Assembly (NCBI GenBank): GCA_964251665.1
Contig: CAXUKO010000012.1
Span: 124,001 to 188,000, forward strand
Direction of reading: 5' to 3'
From: JBBQLG01 sp964251665
GTDB taxonomy: Bacteria; Bacteroidota; Bacteroidia; Cytophagales; Spirosomataceae
DNA length: 64,000 bases
Under the pieces are notes generated by a model. The model ran no database searches and was not told where the DNA came from. It was given only the letters and a program-made list of their open reading frames with translations. Made by a program: the position numbers and the translations under genes. The number at the start of each line of letters is the position of its first letter. Position 1 is the stretch's first letter. Of the stretch, positions 43,920-52,876 are shown piece after piece.

Positions 43920-44945
43920 TTAGCCCCGGTAATACAACAGGGCCTGTTCCATCTCGTTTTTGGTGGCTGGCACATCGTATGCACAGTGCCCCGGGCCATC
44001 CAGCAACGCCATCCGAACCTGGCCATTCCGGTTCTTCTTATCCTGCAGCGTCAGTGCCAGAATCGGCGCCATATCAGCATCTATAAGCGCAACCTTCCCA
44101 TATACGGAAAAGAAATACTCTTCGATTTGCGCCAGCAGTATCTCGTCAATCATTCCTTTTTCGTGGGCCATAAAGGCTTCGGCTACCATGCCTACCGCAA
44201 TGGCTTCACCATGCAGCAACCGCTTACGGCCCCGGTCCAGAAAATGGGTTTCAACCGCGTGTCCGAGCGTATGCCCGAAGTTCAAAATCTTACGCAGCCC
44301 CTTTTCCGTTGGGTCCTGCTCCACAATGCGTTCCTTTACGGCTACCGAGTGCGCCACCAGATCCGACCAGTTTTGCTGATCGAGGTCGCGCCGACGGATT
44401 TCATTCCACTTATCGGCATCAGCAATCAGGCAATGTTTGATCACTTCGGCAAAACCCGACCGCAGTTCCCGCTCTGGCAGTGTACCCAGCAAAGTGGGGT
44501 CGATGAATACGGCGTCAGGCTGTCTGAACACCCCAATATGGTTCTTAAGTCCGTGAAAGTCAATACCTAATTTTCCGCCAACGCTGGCATCGACCTGAGA
44601 TAACAGTGTAGTGGGCACCTGTGCGAAAGCCAGCCCGCGCTTGTAGGTAGCTGCGCAAAAACCACCCATATCACCAATTACGCCCCCACCCAGGTTCAGG
44701 ACGAGCGCATGACGGTCGAAATTAGCCTTAGTCAGGGCCTGCCAGATGGTTTCGCAGGTGGTCAGATTCTTCTGCTCCTCCCCGGCTTTAATACGAATCA
44801 GCGTGTGTTTGGGCAGTAAATTTTTGAGGGAAGGGTAACAATATTTGTGTGTATGGGTATCCGCAATGACGGCAATGGCCGAAAAATCGGACTGATCGAG
44901 GAAGGCCGGAAGACTATCGGCAAGGGGAGCAATGATTACAGACAT
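43920..44945 (-). CDS. aroB: 3-dehydroquinate synthase
   Basis: 341 aa. Family motifs: LNLGGGVIGDMGGFCAATYKRGLAFAQVPTTLLSQVDASVGGKLGIDF (NAD and metal region), GFAEVIKHCLI, ILNFGHTLGHAVET (metal-binding His) and LHGEAIAVGM. It converts DAHP to dehydroquinate in the shikimate pathway. A TAACTTTG box ends only 4 nt before the ATG, so the mRNA may have little or no leader. Confidence 0.96.
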   Translation of the reverse strand: MSVIIAPLADSLPAFLDQSDFSAIAVIADTHTHKYCYPSLKNLLPKHTLIRIKAGEEQKNLTTCETIWQALTKANFDRHALVLNLGGGVIGDMGGFCAATYKRGLAFAQVPTTLLSQVDASVGGKLGIDFHGLKNHIGVFRQPDAVFIDPTLLGTLPERELRSGFAEVIKHCLIADADKWNEIRRRDLDQQNWSDLVAHSVAVKERIVEQDPTEKGLRKILNFGHTLGHAVETHFLDRGRKRLLHGEAIAVGMVAEAFMAHEKGMIDEILLAQIEEYFFSVYGKVALIDADMAPILALTLQDKKNRNGQVRMALLDGPGHCAYDVPATKNEMEQALLYYRG

Positions 44946-44949
44946 GAAC

Positions 44950-44957
44950 CAAAGTTA
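44950..44957 (-). promoter_or_regulatory. -7 element abutting the aroB start
   Basis: On the minus strand, TAACTTTG (44957-44950) matches TAnnTTTG and is followed by GTTC and the ATG at 44945. Initiation 4-6 nt downstream would fall at the start codon itself. No -33 TTTG is seen. Confidence 0.4.
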
Positions 44958-45057
44958 GTCAGTAAGTCGGTAAGTCGGTAAGTTAGTAAGGAGCTACGCC
45001 CAGGTCGGTACGTATTCAGGGCACAGCTACTTATCAACGTACCAACTTACTGACTGA
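44955..45057. repeat. Imperfect inverted repeat built from GTAAGTCG words
   Basis: The left part contains GTCAGTAAGTCGGTAAGTCG; the right part has the approximate reverse complement (ACGTACCAACTTACTGACTG), with perfect 11-nt outer arms at 44957-44967 and 45045-45055. It lies between the aminotransferase stop and aroB and may terminate the former. Confidence 0.55.
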
Positions 45058-45058
45058 A

Positions 45059-46210
45059 TCAACTAAGTACTTTCAGGGCGTCGGTAAAGTATTTCATCTC
45101 TTCCAGTTTACCCAGACTGACGCGGCACCAGTACTGCCCATCAAATTTCCACTGCCGGACGCCTACACCCTGCTCGGCCATTTTGCCCACAAAATCCTCG
45201 CCTTTCATCCGAATCGGGAACATAACAAAGTTAGCGCCTGATGGCAGTGGCTCGTAGCCCAGTGGTTTCAATTCTTTATAAAGGAAATCTTTTGATTCCT
45301 GTGTTTTACCAAGCGAGAACTTCACAAAATCCCGATCCGGCATACTGGCTAAAGCAGCCCGTACGGATGTCATGCTGATGCCACCGCCACCAGTCACGAA
45401 CTTGCTGATCTGCTCAATGAGTTCGGGTTTGGCAATCATATAGCCAATGCGCAAACCGGCAAAGCCGTGCACCTTGGAGAAGGTTTTCGTTACAATGACG
45501 TTTGCCCCTTTTTTGACCTGATCGACCATCGTATACCCCATCGGATCGGGCGTGTAGTCGATGTAGGCTTCGTCCACAAAAACCGGCGTTTTAGCAGCCA
45601 CCGCCCCAATGAATTGACGGAGTTTGCCCGGATCGACCGTAATGGCGGTAGGGTTATTCGGATTGCAGAGATACACCATCCCGGTCTGCGCCGTAATGCG
45701 TTCGTTGAGTTTATTCAGGTTAATGTCGTAGCCATCAGCCGCTACCAGAGGCACTTTATCCATCGTCAGGCCGTGCTTAACCGCCGACCGGGGCAGGGCA
45801 TCGAACGTTGGGTCGGGGGCCACAATGGTACGACCCGCGTTGGGCCGGTAAGCCGCCCAGAGTGCCGCAGCCATCAGCAGTTCGCCCGAACCGGCACCCA
45901 GCAGCACATAGTCTTCGGAGACACCCTCGAAGTCGGCCACCATCTTCTTAAACTTTTTGGTGTACTCCATCGCGTACAGGAAGCCATCGGGGGCGGCTTC
46001 ACTGATTACCTTAACTGCTTTGGGCGACGGTCCATACGGATTTTCGTTTGCCGATAAGCGGGCTTTCAGGCCACCTTTGGGCACCCGGTAGCGGTTGGGA
46101 TTCAGGACGGCTTCTTCCAGCCAGGGCTCACAATGGGCAGCTGGCAGTGTGGCAATGCCAGCCCCCATAAACAGACCGGCCCGTAGCCAGTCCCGACGAT
46201 TGATTTGCAT
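45059..46210 (-). CDS. PLP-dependent aminotransferase (HisC-like) with twin-arginine signal
   Basis: 383 aa from the ATG at 46210. The N-terminus INRRDWLRAGLFMGAGIATLPAAHC is a Tat-type signal. The fold-type I domain follows: LSANENPYGPSPKAVKVI, LLGAGSGELLMAA, YLCNPNNPTAITV, FVDEAYIDYTP (PLP-binding Asp and Tyr), VTKTFSKVHGFAGLRIGYM (PLP lysine in TKTFSK) and a final WCRVSLG. It resembles histidinol-phosphate aminotransferase, but no his genes are nearby and export would put it in the periplasm. The substrate is unknown. Confidence 0.87.
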   Translation of the reverse strand: MQINRRDWLRAGLFMGAGIATLPAAHCEPWLEEAVLNPNRYRVPKGGLKARLSANENPYGPSPKAVKVISEAAPDGFLYAMEYTKKFKKMVADFEGVSEDYVLLGAGSGELLMAAALWAAYRPNAGRTIVAPDPTFDALPRSAVKHGLTMDKVPLVAADGYDINLNKLNERITAQTGMVYLCNPNNPTAITVDPGKLRQFIGAVAAKTPVFVDEAYIDYTPDPMGYTMVDQVKKGANVIVTKTFSKVHGFAGLRIGYMIAKPELIEQISKFVTGGGGISMTSVRAALASMPDRDFVKFSLGKTQESKDFLYKELKPLGYEPLPSGANFVMFPIRMKGEDFVGKMAEQGVGVRQWKFDGQYWCRVSLGKLEEMKYFTDALKVLS

Positions 46211-46683
46211 AACAGGTTGATAATTGGATGGAGTGATCGGCAGCCTCAACGCGTACTCCTGCGACGTATGCTGCAAGACAAAAATAACAATATTGGCTAT
46301 ACGATTAAATTTTTATTTGCCTTATAAACCTAAATACAACATAATATTTTATCTATTTCACCTTTGTCAGAATATAATTAACAATTGAACATGAATTATA
46401 CAATTCATTTTATAATGTCTATGGTTTACCATTACTTCTGCGCATTATTTCGTCTATTTAACGAAGAAGCTGCTCATCCGAAGGGTACTTCATCAACGTC
46501 TGTAGTAGTAGTCATACACTCATTTTTATAAAATCTAATCCTACCAGTACACTATAATGCCGATAATATTAGTATATTTTGTTACTTATTCAACTTAAGA
46601 ATTCTGTTTATGACCCTAACCCGGCAAACTAAAGAACTCGCTTTTTCGTACGTAACCGCACCCTACCCCAAATCCACCCGTGC
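46211..46683. other. 473-nt AT-rich intergenic region
   Basis: It lies between the divergent aminotransferase and epimerase genes and is clearly more AT-rich than the flanks. It should hold both promoters; no exact TTTG/TAnnTTTG pair was found. The only frame of note is the 25-codon leader at 46610-46687. No tRNA-like structure was seen. Confidence 0.6.
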
Positions 46684-46687
46684 ATGA
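46610..46687 (+). CDS. Possible 25-codon leader peptide overlapping the epimerase gene
   Basis: An ATG at 46610 opens a 25-codon frame (MTLTRQTKELAFSYVTAPYP, then KSTRA) whose TGA overlaps the next ATG as ATGA (46684-46687). Such overlaps are typical of translational coupling. It may be a leader or a chance frame; no run of one amino acid suggests classic attenuation. Confidence 0.35.
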   Translation: MTLTRQTKELAFSYVTAPYPKSTRA

Positions 46688-47676
46688 ATACCGTCTTACT
46701 GACCGGTGCCAATGGCTTTCTGGGTAGTCATCTGGCCCGTGGACTCCTGGAACGGGGCTATGCCGTACGCGCTTTTATCAGGTCGTCGAGCGATCTGAAC
46801 TCACTAATCGATTTACCCCTCGACCGCTGGCAGGGTGATCTTCGCGATGCGGATGATGTGATGGCAGCTACCTACGGCTGCGACTATGTGATTCATGCCG
46901 GTGCGCTGGCACAGGTTAATCCGGCCCGATCTCCCGTTATCTGGGATGTTAATCTGCGTGGTACCGAGAATGTGCTGGCCGCTGCCCGGCGCGTAGGCAT
47001 ACAACGGCTGGTGTATGTGGGCACGGCCAATGTATTTGGGTTTGGCTCTAAAAAACGCCCGGGCGACGAAACCTGCCCGTATGCGGGTGTTTCGTACGGG
47101 CTCGATTATATGGATAGTAAACGGGCGGCTACCAACCGGGTAGTAAAAGCGGTGCGAAACGGCATACCGGCAATTCTGGTACACCCTACTTTTATGCTTG
47201 GCCCGTCAGATAGTAAGCCTACGTCCAACCAAATGCTGCTGTCTCTATACCAGGGCAGGATTCCGGGTTATCCGCCGGGCGGTAAAAATTACGTGGCCGT
47301 AACTGATGTAGCCACAGCCACCATTAACGCCCTGACGATGGGGCGGCTGGGTGAATCGTACATTCTGGGGAATGAGAACCTCAGTTACCGGGAAGCCTTT
47401 GCCCTGATGGCGCAGGTAATGGGCATTGCTCCGCCCCGTTTGCGGCTGCCGGCAATGGTTAGTTCAGCTTACGGATGGTTCGCGGATCTTAAAACGGACC
47501 TGACGGGTAACCTGTCTATGATTAATCAGGCGATGGTAGAGACGGCTAACCATGGCCATTATTTCAGTGCGGCCAAAGCACGGGCGGAGTTGGCTCTGCC
47601 GCAAACCCCTGTTCGGACAGCCGTAGAACAGGCCTTTGTCTGGTTCAGGCAGAATGGGTACCTCAACAGCCGTTAA
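46684..47676 (+). CDS. NAD-dependent epimerase/dehydratase (extended SDR)
   Basis: 330 aa. The Rossmann glycine motif is TGANGFLGSHLARGLLERG (residues 6-24), followed by DLRDADDVMAATYGCDYVIHAGAL, VYVGTANVFGFG and the catalytic YMDSK. Extended SDRs act on nucleotide sugars, dihydroflavonol-like or sterol substrates; this one resembles the dihydroflavonol reductase-like branch. The exact substrate is unknown. Its stop overlaps the converging gene by 4 nt. Confidence 0.88.
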   Translation: MNTVLLTGANGFLGSHLARGLLERGYAVRAFIRSSSDLNSLIDLPLDRWQGDLRDADDVMAATYGCDYVIHAGALAQVNPARSPVIWDVNLRGTENVLAAARRVGIQRLVYVGTANVFGFGSKKRPGDETCPYAGVSYGLDYMDSKRAATNRVVKAVRNGIPAILVHPTFMLGPSDSKPTSNQMLLSLYQGRIPGYPPGGKNYVAVTDVATATINALTMGRLGESYILGNENLSYREAFALMAQVMGIAPPRLRLPAMVSSAYGWFADLKTDLTGNLSMINQAMVETANHGHYFSAAKARAELALPQTPVRTAVEQAFVWFRQNGYLNSR

Positions 47677-48167
47677 TAAAACAATCCCCACTCGTCGGGA
47701 ATGTCGTTGTCCTTGTCGAAACTGCCGACCCATTCGACAAATAATTCCCGAAAGGCCTCTATTTCGTCGCGCAATACCTGTAAGTAAGCCGGATCAGCCA
47801 GTTTTTCGGCCTTGCAGTACGACGTTTGGGCGAGCAGTTCCCGGGCGTGAATCTTAACGATTACGGCATTTTCCATGCGCAGCGTGTAGAGATCACTGCC
47901 TTCAGCGCCAACGATTTTGGGGGCTAGCATCATGGCATTCGCAATCATCTGCTCGTGCATCATCAATACATCCTCTTCGGGGTCAATCGTCGCAACGATG
48001 GCTTGTGTCACTTCCAGCAACTCCTTTGCTTTTCGAAGCACGGGCAGGTTTTCGATCCGGCGGCTTTCGGCTTCCAGTTCGCGCTGCATAGCCTGGGGGT
48101 CATCATCCTCCTCGTTAAAACCGTCCCAGTCTAAGAAGTCATCGTTGTCGTCGTCATCAAATCGCAT
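47673..48167 (-). CDS. Conserved hypothetical acidic protein
   Basis: 164 aa from the ATG at 48167, giving an acidic N-terminus (MRFDDDDNDDFLDWDGFNEEDDD). The rest is helical (LPVLRKAKELLEVTQAIVATID, MHEQMIANAMMLAPKIVGAEG, NAVIVKIHARELLAQTSYC). This form is common in Cytophagales without assigned function. It is likely cytoplasmic. It overlaps the epimerase gene tail to tail. Confidence 0.75.
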   Translation of the reverse strand: MRFDDDDNDDFLDWDGFNEEDDDPQAMQRELEAESRRIENLPVLRKAKELLEVTQAIVATIDPEEDVLMMHEQMIANAMMLAPKIVGAEGSDLYTLRMENAVIVKIHARELLAQTSYCKAEKLADPAYLQVLRDEIEAFRELFVEWVGSFDKDNDIPDEWGLFY

Positions 48168-48478
48168 ACCGTAAGGCGTTGCCGGGTTTGGATGGGTAAC
48201 GCTTATACAAATCAACGCAAAGGTTTGGCAAAATCAAATGCTCATAGCCAAAACCAGAGAGACCATAGAATAAGGTCCGGCGTGGGGTGCTTTCCGGCGA
48301 ATTGCCCTTTTTCCCGATTCAACGCATCGACTTCCCATACAGATAGTATCACGTTGTCATTTATGGCATTCAATTTGCGCCTTTCGTTTATACCCTTGAT
48401 TTTAATGTATAGTTTAAGGGGCTGCCTGTAACTTAGATTTTTCTAAACGCCTGATCAGGTTTGTTAACAACCGTGAGT
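48168..48478. other. 311-nt intergenic region between divergent genes
   Basis: This separates the acidic hypothetical gene (minus) and the large SGNH-domain gene (plus). Both promoters should lie here. No exact TAnnTTTG box, hairpin or convincing reading frame was seen. Confidence 0.55.
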
Positions 48479-51136
48479 ATGCATTTCCTTTACCGATTAG
48501 TCAGCGGGTGGATCGTATGGTTTAGTTGCCTTATAATGCCCTTTACGCTGCTGGCTCAGTTCACGGTCACCTATCCGGTCAGTCGCATGGTGCTGCAGCG
48601 CGACAGCACAAATAAAGCTTCCGTACAGATTGCCGGTAGTTATGCCCTGCTGATTGATCGGGTTGAGGCTCAGGTTGTACCCGTCGTGGCAGGGCAGGGT
48701 ACGGCCACACCGTGGACAACGATTCAGTCAGCTCCCGCCAACGGGCAGTTCAATGGCACCTTAACCGTGCTGGGCGGCTGGTATAAGCTAAGGGTAAGAG
48801 CCGTGAAAAGTAATGCTGTCGTCGCGATGGATTCGGTGGATCGGGTTGGTGTTGGCGAAGTATTCGGTATTCTGGGTCACTCCAATGCGCAGGGCAGCAG
48901 TTGCCCCGACAACAACGGCGTAGACCGGTGCGCGACCATCAGCGGGGCGACCGATGACCGCGTTGTGTGCGTTGGCATCGATGGGAGCACCGCCGATTAC
49001 CGTCAGTACGAAAACACGGCCAACAGTAATTACCTGCCCGGCCTGCTGTTCTCCAAACTAAACACGTTCACGGGTATGTCGCCCTTCAATAAATTTGCCT
49101 GGATCTGGGGGCGGCTCGGCGATTTACTGACGGCGCGGCTGAACGTGCCGGTCATGTTCTTCGGGGCCGGTTTTGGCGGTACCAATATGGAGCAGGTTTA
49201 TAAAGCAGCTTACGACATTCCTTTCCAGCATTCATTTGTCCGCTACGACCTCAGAATGCCTTATGTGAATGCCCGCACCATTATGAAACTCTACGTTCCC
49301 TCGACCGGAATACGGAGTTTTCTGATTGTGCACGGCGAAAATGACCGATACGACGGTGGCGGGGATACCTTACAGACGCACGCCCTGTTTAAGATGTACC
49401 TGAAAAAGGTGCAGGCTAAAATGCGGGATGAATTTCAGCGGCCTAACCTGGCTTGGGTTATCGCCATTACGTCTTACCCTAACCCCGATGCAGGCAGCAC
49501 GAAGTTACTGTTCCCGGAAGTACGAACGGCGGAAGCGGAAGTAATCAAGGAATCACCCAACACATTTCGCGGGCCCGACCTGGACTCGCTCCGGCTACCC
49601 GCCGATCGGCCCGACGGCGTTCACTACTCCACCGCTGCGCAGGAAAAGGTTGCCGCCCTCTGGAACCGGGCACTGACCGACCAGTTTTTCCAGAAATCGA
49701 CGCCCTACCCGGCGCAGCTGCAACCGTTGGCCTCCGTCACCTGCGCTACCGGCAACCAGCTAACCCTGACGCAGCCCGCCGGTTTTGGTGCCTACACCTG
49801 GGCCGATGGCAACACTACAGCCGCCGTTACCGTGGGGCCCGGTACGTACAGTGCCCGACTGCGCCGGAGTATGGCCGGTGCCGACTCGAACCTTATCTTT
49901 TTCCCACCGCCCATTGTCGTACCGACTCAGGTGATGCCAAGTCCACCAACGATTTCCTATGGCACCAATCCGCTGGTGTGCGGGGGCGAAAGCCTGACGC
50001 TGACATCCAGCTACACCGCCGGACCAAACCTCTGGAGCACGGGCAGTACGGCACCAGCCATCTCAGTACAGTCGGTGGGCACCTACACGGTGCGGGCAGT
50101 ACACCCGGCCTACGGCTGCCTGTCCAGCGTCGTGAGCCAGTCGCTGGGAACCGGTACGGCGGATTTGTCGCTCGGCTGGAAAGTCAGCAACCGCACACCG
50201 GTAGTGGGTCAACCACTGACACTCACGCTTACCGTACAGAATGCTGGCCCCTGCAAGGTGAGCAACGTGCAGGTCATTAACCGCCTGCCGCCCAATTTCA
50301 GCTTTGATTCGTCGGCTAATTTTGCGCTGGTCGGTACAGCAACGAATGTGTTAAGTACCACGCTGCCCGCCATTCTCAGCAGCCAGTCGGTCAGTCAGCA
50401 GTATGTGGCCCACGCTACGGCGGCCGGTCAGTATTATAATGCCACCGAAATTACGGCATCCTCCAGCCCGGACCCCGACAGTCAGCCCGGCTCGGGTACC
50501 GGCGATGGACAGGATGATGCCGCCACGGTCGATTTTCGGACTCGCGACGGCGGAACAGGCCTGTTCGTTTCTCCCAACCCGAATCAGGTGCCACTGCCGG
50601 CCCCAGCCTCAAGTCAGCCCATACCCGATTCCGGCCGGGCCGACCTGAGTCTGGTCCTATCGGCGGGCAGCCGGATCGCCAGTATTGGTCAGGCGGTGAG
50701 TTTTACCCTTACCGTGCGTAACTGGGGCGGTGCTGCGGCTACGGGCATCACCGTACGCGATGTACTGCCGACGGGGCTCCAGTTTTTGTCGGCCCCGGCG
50801 GGGGTCAGTGCCACGGGTAGTACCGTCACGGGCACCATTGGTCAGCTGGCGGCCGGTCAGGAGGCCAGTTTCACCTTTACTACCAGCGTCATCAGTGGTA
50901 CCTTTATTCAGAATTCGGCCCAGATCATGACCGCTACACCGGGCGATCCGGACTCAACGCCGGGCAACGGCACAACCAACGGCGAAGACGACACCGCTAC
51001 CACCGACCTGCGTATCACCAACAGTGGAGCAGGTGCCCGCGTGGCCGCTCCGGGAACTGATACGGGCAGCAATGCTGTTGGCTTACCACCTCGCCGACGG
51101 CCAATTCGGGTACTGGCTGTACGACCAAATCGATAA
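48479..51136 (+). CDS. Large secreted protein: SGNH/sialate-esterase-like domain plus DUF11 repeats
   Basis: 885 aa from the ATG at 48479; a TTG at 48461 is also in frame. Signal peptide VWFSCLIMPFTLLAQ. The N-terminal half resembles the SASA/SGNH esterase fold: GILGHSNAQG with Ser135 as candidate nucleophile, FLIVHGENDRYD, and DGVHYSTAAQEKVAALW with catalytic Asp and His near residue 390. Ig-like beta domains follow, including two DUF11 repeats (about 565-680 and 720-845). It probably deacetylates glycans outside the cell. The C-terminus (RRRPIRVLAVRPNR) is not a recognisable type IX tail. Confidence 0.75.
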   Translation: MHFLYRLVSGWIVWFSCLIMPFTLLAQFTVTYPVSRMVLQRDSTNKASVQIAGSYALLIDRVEAQVVPVVAGQGTATPWTTIQSAPANGQFNGTLTVLGGWYKLRVRAVKSNAVVAMDSVDRVGVGEVFGILGHSNAQGSSCPDNNGVDRCATISGATDDRVVCVGIDGSTADYRQYENTANSNYLPGLLFSKLNTFTGMSPFNKFAWIWGRLGDLLTARLNVPVMFFGAGFGGTNMEQVYKAAYDIPFQHSFVRYDLRMPYVNARTIMKLYVPSTGIRSFLIVHGENDRYDGGGDTLQTHALFKMYLKKVQAKMRDEFQRPNLAWVIAITSYPNPDAGSTKLLFPEVRTAEAEVIKESPNTFRGPDLDSLRLPADRPDGVHYSTAAQEKVAALWNRALTDQFFQKSTPYPAQLQPLASVTCATGNQLTLTQPAGFGAYTWADGNTTAAVTVGPGTYSARLRRSMAGADSNLIFFPPPIVVPTQVMPSPPTISYGTNPLVCGGESLTLTSSYTAGPNLWSTGSTAPAISVQSVGTYTVRAVHPAYGCLSSVVSQSLGTGTADLSLGWKVSNRTPVVGQPLTLTLTVQNAGPCKVSNVQVINRLPPNFSFDSSANFALVGTATNVLSTTLPAILSSQSVSQQYVAHATAAGQYYNATEITASSSPDPDSQPGSGTGDGQDDAATVDFRTRDGGTGLFVSPNPNQVPLPAPASSQPIPDSGRADLSLVLSAGSRIASIGQAVSFTLTVRNWGGAAATGITVRDVLPTGLQFLSAPAGVSATGSTVTGTIGQLAAGQEASFTFTTSVISGTFIQNSAQIMTATPGDPDSTPGNGTTNGEDDTATTDLRITNSGAGARVAAPGTDTGSNAVGLPPRRRPIRVLAVRPNR

Positions 51137-51189
51137 GTACCTTTTTCGGAAAAGAGGATAGGTTTCATAGCAGAGTTGGCCCGAACGCG

Positions 51190-51197
51190 TATATTTG
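51190..51197 (+). promoter_or_regulatory. -7 element for the Anbu operon
   Basis: TATATTTG is an exact TAnnTTTG match ending 33 nt before the ATG at 51231. No TTTG lies at the standard upstream distance. Confidence 0.45.
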
Positions 51198-51230
51198 TTC
51201 GGACATCACCTGTTTTTTTCGCACGTTAGC

Positions 51231-51974
51231 ATGACGTATTGCTTAGGCATTAAAGTCGCAGCCGGACTGGTCGCCATCGCCGATACCCGCCTGACCTCCG
51301 GCTCTGAAGTATCATCAAACCGTAAGGTTTCGGTGCACGAAGTCGAAAATCACTCCCTGTTTATCATGACTTCCGGCTTGCGCTCCGTACGCGACAAAGC
51401 CATTATTTACTTCAACGAGGTTATTTCCGAGCAGGATCGTTCGTTTAATAAGCTGTATAAAGCTGTCAATGCGTTTGGTGAACAGGTGAAGCGGGTGGCG
51501 CAGGAAGACAAGCAGTCCATACTGGAGAGCGGGTTGAAATTTAACCTCAATGCTATTGTGGGCGGACAACTGGAAGACGACGAGGAGCACAAGCTGTTCA
51601 TGCTTTACCCCGAAGGCAACTGGGTTGAAGTTGATCATGGATCGCCGTTTAAGATTATTGGTAATTCAGGGTATGGCAAGCCACTGCTGTTCCGAAACCT
51701 GTCCTATGAAAGCAGTTTACAGGATGCGCTGAAAATCGGGTTTCTGGCCTTCGACGCCACTCGCGTCAGCGCCAACGATGTTGACTATCCCTTAGATGTG
51801 GTGCTTTATCCGAAGGACAGTTTCCACATGACCGAATACCGACTGGAAAAAGATGATATGGACGAAGTCTCTCACCAGTGGAGCGCGCTGTTGAGCAACT
51901 CGGTCCGCAAGTTGCCAACCTACTGGATGGACCCCATTTTCGAGAAGATTCACTCGCCCAAGCAGCCGTTATGA
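51231..51974 (+). CDS. Anbu (proteasome-type peptidase)
   Basis: 247 aa from the ATG at 51231. This start places Thr2 as the N-terminal nucleophile (TYCLGIKVAAGLVAIADTRLTSG) with Asp18 and Lys32 in the right places for an Ntn-hydrolase; longer starts would block it. Other features are FIMTSGLRSVRDKAI and FKIIGNSGYGKPLL. Anbu is the bacterial proteasome/HslV relative; the substrate is unknown. Its stop overlaps the transglutaminase ATG (ATGA), a known Anbu partner. Confidence 0.9.
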   Translation: MTYCLGIKVAAGLVAIADTRLTSGSEVSSNRKVSVHEVENHSLFIMTSGLRSVRDKAIIYFNEVISEQDRSFNKLYKAVNAFGEQVKRVAQEDKQSILESGLKFNLNAIVGGQLEDDEEHKLFMLYPEGNWVEVDHGSPFKIIGNSGYGKPLLFRNLSYESSLQDALKIGFLAFDATRVSANDVDYPLDVVLYPKDSFHMTEYRLEKDDMDEVSHQWSALLSNSVRKLPTYWMDPIFEKIHSPKQPL

Positions 51975-52825
51975 CGCTCGATGTTACCCATCAGCTCCGG
52001 TACACGTATGACCAGCTCATCACCCTGACGCCCCATACCATGTATCTGTACCCCAGGCCACTGCCTTACCAGCGGCTGTTGAGCTACGACATCGAGATTG
52101 ACCCCGTTCCCAACAAAATTGTGCGCAACGTGGATGTGGAAAGCAATGTGCAGCAGCTGGTCTATTTCGGCGGCATGACTACCCATCTGAACATTACCGC
52201 CCGGATGCGGCTGGAATCCGACGATTTCAACTCGCTCGACTTCGTGCTGTTTCCCTTCGAGGCTCAGCGCGTACCCTTCCGGTACACTCCCGCATTGCGG
52301 AGTCTGCTGGAACCGTATCTGGAGCGTGACGGTATCACCGAACAGGTCGAAATGTGGGCGCGACAGGTAGCTGCCAGCACCAACTGGCAAACGGTTCCTT
52401 TTCTGCTTAAACTTAGCCAGACCATCCGGGAGTTTGCCTACGAAGTGCGGGAGACGGGTGCCCCGCTGGAACCCGCCGACACGTTGTTTAACCGGCGGGG
52501 GTCGTGCCGCGACTTCACTACACTCTATATGGCTGCCTGCCGGAGCCTTGGCTTAGCCGCCCGGTTTGTGAGCGGTTATCTGTTCGGCAGTGCCCAGCAG
52601 GAGCACGAACTACACGCCTGGGCCGAGGTGTACTTACCCGGCGCAGGCTGGCGCGGTTTCGACCCAACCGAGAATTTAGTGGTTATGAACCGGCATATCT
52701 TTCTGGCTTCTTCGGCCCGCGCCGAACTGACGGCCCCCGTTAGTGGTACCTTTACCGGCTTCGCTACCGGCTCGCTCACGGCTTCGGTCGAGATTTCGGC
52801 CCAGGGGGAGATTATGGAGGGGTGA
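51971..52825 (+). CDS. Transglutaminase-like protease-fold protein (Anbu partner)
   Basis: 284 aa from the ATG at 51971. The N-terminal half is the bacterial transglutaminase-associated domain (VTHQLRYTYDQLITLTPHTMYLYPR). The catalytic triad is Cys179 (RRGSCRDF), His215 (HELHAWAEV) and Asp231 (GFDPTENL). In Anbu operons such enzymes occur with an alpha-E protein and a circularly permuted ATP-grasp ligase; here only Anbu and the transglutaminase are present. It may hydrolyse or form isopeptide bonds on peptides handled by Anbu. Confidence 0.9.
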   Translation: MTLDVTHQLRYTYDQLITLTPHTMYLYPRPLPYQRLLSYDIEIDPVPNKIVRNVDVESNVQQLVYFGGMTTHLNITARMRLESDDFNSLDFVLFPFEAQRVPFRYTPALRSLLEPYLERDGITEQVEMWARQVAASTNWQTVPFLLKLSQTIREFAYEVRETGAPLEPADTLFNRRGSCRDFTTLYMAACRSLGLAARFVSGYLFGSAQQEHELHAWAEVYLPGAGWRGFDPTENLVVMNRHIFLASSARAELTAPVSGTFTGFATGSLTASVEISAQGEIMEG

Positions 52826-52876
52826 GAAGCGTGCACTAAACTACGCCTGTCGGCAAAGCTGCCGAGCCCCGTATAT

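Noticed and set aside
46813..47184. 123-codon minus-strand frame inside the epimerase gene
   Set aside because: It lies fully within a clear SDR gene in antisense and shows no family features.
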